This document shows positions 13,698 to 17,443 of a stretch of DNA of 17,443 nucleotides, piece after piece. The DNA comes from Thermoplasmata archaeon. GTDB taxonomy: Archaea > Thermoplasmatota > Thermoplasmata > Thermoplasmatales > Thermoplasmataceae. The notes beneath the pieces were generated by a model that saw only the letters and a program-made list of their open reading frames with translations, was not told the origin of the DNA and ran no database searches. The position numbers were made by a program, and so were the translations under genes. The stretch is taken from positions 1 through 17,443 of the forward strand of contig JAKAUD010000236.1 in the NCBI GenBank assembly GCA_021827885.1. Reading direction: 5' to 3'. Position 1 is the stretch's first letter. The number at the start of each line of letters is the position of its first letter.

Positions 13698-15446
13698 TCA
13701 GTCCGTTGAAAAATAAGTCTTTATTTTGCCATTATAATGTGCCATGTAAAGGCATATATCTCCCGGATAAGACTGATCTGTGTAAATAATTGATTCAAGT
13801 CCATAGGAGTGTTTAATGTGTATAAGGACATCCATAGGAATATAACTGACCTGGCTTTTGTCTATTAATACATACTTAAAAGAAAAGTTAAGGCTGAGGT
13901 TGTCATAGATAAAGAAGGATAGATTTGCAGGCGTGTTCCAGTAAAACGAAAATGCATTTGGATCATCAGCCACGTAAGGAAATAGGTTGTCTGAGGCTAT
14001 TATGCTTGCATTTTTTGGAATAAATGAAGTCATCTTCACTAAATCATGATATTCGGTATTCAGTGAATATGAGAAAGCATAACCAGAATCAACCGTTTTC
14101 TCCTCGTTCGACGGGTTGAGAGGGCCAATCAGGAAATTGAACAGCACCAATAATATAAGGATAACGCCCAGGACATATTTTACTGTCCCTTTATGCTTCC
14201 TGTAATACGCCTTTAGAAATAGGGAATTGCGAGTTGCTATGATCGCAGTGAGCATAATCAATGCTGCAATTACCGAGAGAAAGATCCGAAGAGTGGGCTG
14301 ATATGAATATGCTGATTCATAAACTATAACTGCAGAAAGACACAGTAAGATCGTATAAAGTGCGATTCTCAGCATTTTGGCCGATCTCACAGAGTCTCTG
14401 TTTCCCCTGCCGATAGCAAGGATTAGACCGATGAACAGAGCAGGTAGTGCTATGAAACTATACTGATCCTGAATTGTGGCATATTGTGGAATAACTAGAA
14501 TGGACTCATATAACCAGGGAAGAGCGATCAAGAGATGTCTGCGGTAAAAAAGCGGAATCAGTCCTAAGGAAGAATATAATATTCCCCAGTAAAGTAAAGC
14601 AGATCCTGTTGAATAAATGGAAAATGTTGTTGGGTAAAAACTTTCAGAATAGTTACCCTTGATGATACCAGTCGAAACCGTATTATGCAGAAGGGAAGGC
14701 AGGATTTGATATTGTGCCTCCTTGATGACAATTAATATAAAGACTGACATTATTGACAGTAATATTAATGAAATACTCCTTTTCGTCAGATAATCTTTCT
14801 TTAAATTGCCCTTAGAAATTATATCTTCATAATAGAAGAACAACAATACACCCAATGTCAGTGGAGGAAAAACCTCAAGTGTCAGGGATCCAATTGCAAT
14901 TATGGCTGCAGAGGCGGCGTATCTCTTTCTGGCCACGAGGAAGAAAAGTGTTAGTATCTCAACAGGAATCAGAGACATCCAGTGGAAATCATACATCTGT
15001 GATGCAATATATCCCACATTTGAGGCATAAAGTATTGTAACAAACAGGGATTGCCTGTCCGAGAGCCCATAATAACGCGATATTGCGTTCAGTGGTATAA
15101 GGGAAAGGGAAAAAAACAACGCCTGACAGACAAACAGGAATATCGGCTCACTTAGTTCCTGATATGCAAGTGAAAAAAGGAGCGCAATGTATGTTGAGTG
15201 AATCTCCAGATGGGAAAGTACTCCGTAGGTTTCAAAATCGCCAGCTTCAAACAGTAAATAACCATGGAAGTTATCTCCAAGCATCTGCATTTCGATACCA
15301 AGATCCCAGTTTGAAGTGTAAAAATTAATATATCTCAGGTATGAGATCAATGACATTATTATGACGACAGCAGGGATGGCTATTGCAAGGTATTTTCTCT
15401 GCTGCCTTGAAAGAATCCTTCCATTATCTGATACCTGTTTTTCCAT
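13698..15446 (-). CDS. DUF2079-type multispanning membrane protein
   Basis: A 582-residue integral membrane protein with roughly 10-12 hydrophobic helices, a short cytosolic N terminus, and a soluble C-terminal tail (about 460-582) that is likely extracellular. It matches the DUF2079 pattern: 'YTSNWDLGIEMQML' (48-61) after the first helix, 'LSHLEIHSTYIALLFSLAY' (about 76-94), 'SQMYDFHWMSLIPVEIL' (about 148-164), 'SLTLEVFPPLTLGVLL', and 'YATIQDQYSFIALPALFIGL' late in the membrane part. DUF2079 proteins are of unknown function and resemble GT-C glycosyltransferases in topology, so a role with lipid-linked sugars is conceivable but unproven. It looks monocistronic. ATG 15446 is the first start; the upstream TATA (around 15472) is weak. 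Confidence 0.72.
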   Translation of the reverse strand: MEKQVSDNGRILSRQQRKYLAIAIPAVVIIMSLISYLRYINFYTSNWDLGIEMQMLGDNFHGYLLFEAGDFETYGVLSHLEIHSTYIALLFSLAYQELSEPIFLFVCQALFFSLSLIPLNAISRYYGLSDRQSLFVTILYASNVGYIASQMYDFHWMSLIPVEILTLFFLVARKRYAASAAIIAIGSLTLEVFPPLTLGVLLFFYYEDIISKGNLKKDYLTKRSISLILLSIMSVFILIVIKEAQYQILPSLLHNTVSTGIIKGNYSESFYPTTFSIYSTGSALLYWGILYSSLGLIPLFYRRHLLIALPWLYESILVIPQYATIQDQYSFIALPALFIGLILAIGRGNRDSVRSAKMLRIALYTILLCLSAVIVYESAYSYQPTLRIFLSVIAALIMLTAIIATRNSLFLKAYYRKHKGTVKYVLGVILILLVLFNFLIGPLNPSNEEKTVDSGYAFSYSLNTEYHDLVKMTSFIPKNASIIASDNLFPYVADDPNAFSFYWNTPANLSFFIYDNLSLNFSFKYVLIDKSQVSYIPMDVLIHIKHSYGLESIIYTDQSYPGDICLYMAHYNGKIKTYFSTD

Positions 15447-15531
15447 TTCTGTATTTCTGGAATATCGTTATTTGTCTATTAAAAGGGAGGGATTTGACGC
15501 CTTTAAAAGAGAACTTTTCCTGGATAAATTA

Positions 15532-15541
15532 TTTTAATATA
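15532..15541 (+). promoter_or_regulatory. TATA box of the potassium channel gene
   Basis: TTTTAATATA is centred about 24 nt ahead of GTG 15560, fitting a leaderless transcript and supporting GTG over the out-of-frame ATG at 15547. Confidence 0.55.
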
Positions 15542-15559
15542 CAGATATGATTTCAGGCC

Positions 15560-16582
15560 GTGGTACTGTTCCCCTTCATCTTCAAAAGATTTAGGAAAGT
15601 AGTTAAGTTAGGTATCGTAAGGGCGGCAATAGTTTCAGCGATTATACTGACATATGCTGTATTTTCTGAATATCTTCTTCAATACAATAACCCAGCTTCA
15701 GGGGTTCATTCGCTCTTTGACAGCCTCTGGTGGGTTATGCAAACTGTCACCACGGTAGGATATGGTGACACTCCTATAGTGGGTTTTTATGCCCGCCTGA
15801 ACGGAATGTTCATAATGGTAGCAGGTATTGGCAGTATTGGATTCATACTTGCTAACCTGGGTGTTAGCATAGTGGATTCACAGCTGGCCAGAAGATTGGG
15901 GCAGGCGAAGACCAAAATGAAACAGCACATAGTAATATGCAATTATAATGATCAGGCATCTGAAATAGCGGAAGACATTATATCGGAAGGTAGATCAGTT
16001 CTTTTATTAACAAATACAAAACCCAAGATAGAAGAATCAAATGTTGAATACGTGATAGGTTCCTGTCTTGTTAAAGAAGATCTGATGAAGGCTGGAATCA
16101 ACAAATCTGATTTCGTTGTTATTTTGCCGGATCGCAGGAATGAATCAGAGGATCCAGCTGCAGTAGATGCCAAGTCGCTTGTAGCAGCGATGACAGTGAG
16201 AAAAATTAATCCAGACGCATATATCATAGCTGAATTGTTGCAACGGGCCAGTGAAATACATGCGATAGAGATAGGCGTTGATGAAATTGTCATCAGGGGG
16301 AATATCTCATCCATGCTGATATCCAATGCAATACTTAATCCCGGAGTTTCGAAACTTTATTCCGAGCTGCTTTCCGTAAACGGTAAGCTGAAATTCAATG
16401 AATCTGCAATTGAATCTAATTTCTTAGGGAAACCTTTCCTAGAGTTTAAGGAATATATGGAAAAAGCGGGAAAAATAATTCTAGCCTTGAGGAAAGGCGA
16501 TGACCTCCTATTTTCTCCGGATCCTGACAGTAAGATAGATGCAAATTATGCCATCTTTATTTCTTCAAATAAAACGCCATAG
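15560..16582 (+). CDS. Two-TM potassium channel with RCK (TrkA-N/TrkA-C) gating domain, MthK/TvoK type
   Basis: A 340-residue tetrameric K+ channel subunit. TM1 is about 17-39, the pore helix about 53-63, the selectivity filter TVGYGD at 65-70, and TM2 about 80-105. A linker leads to the RCK-N domain (about 122-245, 'HIVICNYNDQASEIAEDII') and RCK-C (about 255-338). The architecture and length match MthK (336 aa) and TvoK of Thermoplasma volcanium, which are ligand-gated through a ring of RCK domains. Here the nucleotide-loop glycines are replaced (CNYNDQ), as in MthK (CGWSES). In 'IIAELLQRA' the Glu equivalent to MthK E210 is kept but the position of E212 is Leu, so calcium gating cannot be assumed. 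GTG 15560 is the start because an in-frame TGA lies 4 codons upstream. A Met at 120, directly before RCK-N, mirrors the internal start of MthK. Confidence 0.92.
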   Translation: MVLFPFIFKRFRKVVKLGIVRAAIVSAIILTYAVFSEYLLQYNNPASGVHSLFDSLWWVMQTVTTVGYGDTPIVGFYARLNGMFIMVAGIGSIGFILANLGVSIVDSQLARRLGQAKTKMKQHIVICNYNDQASEIAEDIISEGRSVLLLTNTKPKIEESNVEYVIGSCLVKEDLMKAGINKSDFVVILPDRRNESEDPAAVDAKSLVAAMTVRKINPDAYIIAELLQRASEIHAIEIGVDEIVIRGNISSMLISNAILNPGVSKLYSELLSVNGKLKFNESAIESNFLGKPFLEFKEYMEKAGKIILALRKGDDLLFSPDPDSKIDANYAIFISSNKTP

Positions 16583-16630
16583 TGGCCTTTTAACCGTTTG
16601 GTAAATTCTGGAAGTACCCACCAAGAGTAA

Positions 16631-16635
16631 TTTTT
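16631..16635 (+). terminator. T5 run after the channel gene
   Basis: Five T on the coding strand about 50 nt past the channel stop codon, the only T-run before the next promoter. Confidence 0.25.
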
Positions 16636-16659
16636 CCCTACACTAATAATGACGAAAAC

Positions 16660-16668
16660 GTTAATATG
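16660..16668 (+). promoter_or_regulatory. TATA box of the BNR-propeller gene
   Basis: GTTAATATG is centred 27 nt before ATG 16691, fitting a leaderless mRNA. A second AT-rich string (CTATATATG, 16678-16686) is too close to the start. Confidence 0.45.
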
Positions 16669-16690
16669 AGTCTCATCCTATATATGTTTA

Positions 16691-17443
16691 ATGGAATCAG
16701 GTGAAATAAGGTTAGCGGTTTCCACGGAAAAAGGGGCGTTTATCTTAAAATCTTCAAATTATCGCAGTAATTGGTCTATCAGTAAAGGTCTGATGACTGA
16801 CCAGAGTGTCAACAATATAATATCAACTGATAAAGGGACATTGTTTGCTGCAACATTAACTGACGGTATTTTCCGCTCATACGATAAAGGCAAGAACTGG
16901 AACCAGTCAAGCAAGGGTCTTATAGTAAGGAAGGTCTGGTCGATTGAACAGGATAAACATAACCAGGACAACCTGCTGGCAGGGACCCAGTATGGGCATA
17001 TGTTCAGTTCCGCTGATTCAGGAAATACCTGGGAAGAAGTTGTCGGTTTATATGACGCCCCAAACAGAAACAATTGGGGAATCGATTGGGGTTTTGGAAC
17101 CACAGGTTTAACTATTCACACTATTAAGAGTGATCCAAATAAAAAGAATCGTTTTTATATCGTTGCTTCCGGGAATGGCACTTACAGGACTGATGATTAT
17201 GGAAAAAAGTGGAAAGCCCTGAAAGAAGGATTATTGGATGACTGCCCACTTGAATTTGGCTCCAACACTTCTAAAGGGAAGAAGATCTCGGTTGAAGAGA
17301 AGAAGAGGGAGCATTTACAGGGCGTTCATTCATGCACTCACAAGCTTGCACTTTCTCCTTCACGTCGTAATACCATATTTCAGCAGAACCATTGCGGTGT
17401 ATTCAAAAGCACAAATTCCGGGGACAGATGGTCCGATATAAGC
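16691..17443 (+). CDS. Soluble BNR/sortilin-like beta-propeller protein (3' end outside window)
   Basis: The frame is open for 251 codons from ATG 16691 to the window end. It has no signal peptide. Blades carry Asp-box-like phrases: 'GIFRSYDKGKNWNQ' (about 60-73), 'HMFSSADSGNTWEE' (about 103-116), 'GTYRTDDYGKKWKA' (about 164-177) and 'GVFKSTNSGDRWSDI' (about 237-251). 'CTHKLALSPSRRNTIFQQNHCGVF' matches a conserved segment of the widespread VPS10/BNR-type proteins often annotated as exo-sialidase or glycosyl hydrolase, although no enzyme activity is established for this cytosolic group. The start is fixed by an in-frame TGA at 16667 and by a TATA element 27 nt upstream. An ATG at 16684 is out of frame. 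The fold is sure; the function is not known. Confidence 0.8.
   Translation, partial: MESGEIRLAVSTEKGAFILKSSNYRSNWSISKGLMTDQSVNNIISTDKGTLFAATLTDGIFRSYDKGKNWNQSSKGLIVRKVWSIEQDKHNQDNLLAGTQYGHMFSSADSGNTWEEVVGLYDAPNRNNWGIDWGFGTTGLTIHTIKSDPNKKNRFYIVASGNGTYRTDDYGKKWKALKEGLLDDCPLEFGSNTSKGKKISVEEKKREHLQGVHSCTHKLALSPSRRNTIFQQNHCGVFKSTNSGDRWSDIS

Noticed and set aside
1..17443. CRISPR arrays, tRNA or rRNA genes
   Set aside because: No regularly spaced direct repeats, no cloverleaf with GGTTCRA-type T-arm, and no rRNA core sequences were noticed on either strand by eye.

Overview
The window looks like chromosomal DNA from an AT-rich archaeon, most likely a member of the Thermoplasmatales (Thermoplasma/Ferroplasma/Cuniculiplasma type). 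The basis is the archaeal TATA boxes sitting about 24-27 nt ahead of start codons (leaderless genes), surface proteins carrying the 'FIExGLPSGTSW' repeat that is common in that order, an MthK/TvoK-type potassium channel, and an IS1634/IS4-type transposase of the kind abundant there. The genus is not determined.

Layout. 1-690 (minus): 5' part of a secreted beta-propeller surface protein running off the window. 691-1371: gene-free AT-rich spacer with a palindromic repeated motif. 1372-2493 (plus): FAD-dependent L-2-hydroxyglutarate oxidase-like enzyme. 2660-3356 (plus): HEPN/MNT toxin-antitoxin pair. 3610-4596 (plus): methylenetetrahydrofolate-reductase-like protein. 4684-5856 (minus): YajR-like MFS exporter. 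6038-7440 (minus): a two-gene unit of an unrecognised 327-aa protein followed 11 nt later by a PIN-domain ribonuclease; this is the best candidate for an undescribed system. 7636-7998 (minus) and 8047-8577 (plus): RidA-family deaminase and flavin-reductase-like protein sharing a 48-nt divergent promoter. 8605-11799 (minus): 1064-aa surface protein anchored at the C terminus. About 11902-13315 (plus): insertion sequence whose transposase frame lacks a normal start codon. 13386-13660 (plus): a possible structured RNA gene. 13698-15446 (minus): DUF2079-type multispanning membrane protein. 15560-16582 (plus): two-TM potassium channel with RCK domains. 16691 to the window end (plus): soluble BNR/sortilin-like propeller, partial.

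Most genes are single transcription units with leaderless promoters. The two toxin-antitoxin-like pairs differ: their internal junctions use Shine-Dalgarno sequences and TTG starts, as expected for coupled translation of a second cistron. No rRNA, tRNA or CRISPR array was found. Metabolic genes (oxidase, MTHFR-like, RidA, flavin reductase) do not form an obvious pathway; the window reads as a mosaic of housekeeping, surface and accessory (TA, IS) genes.
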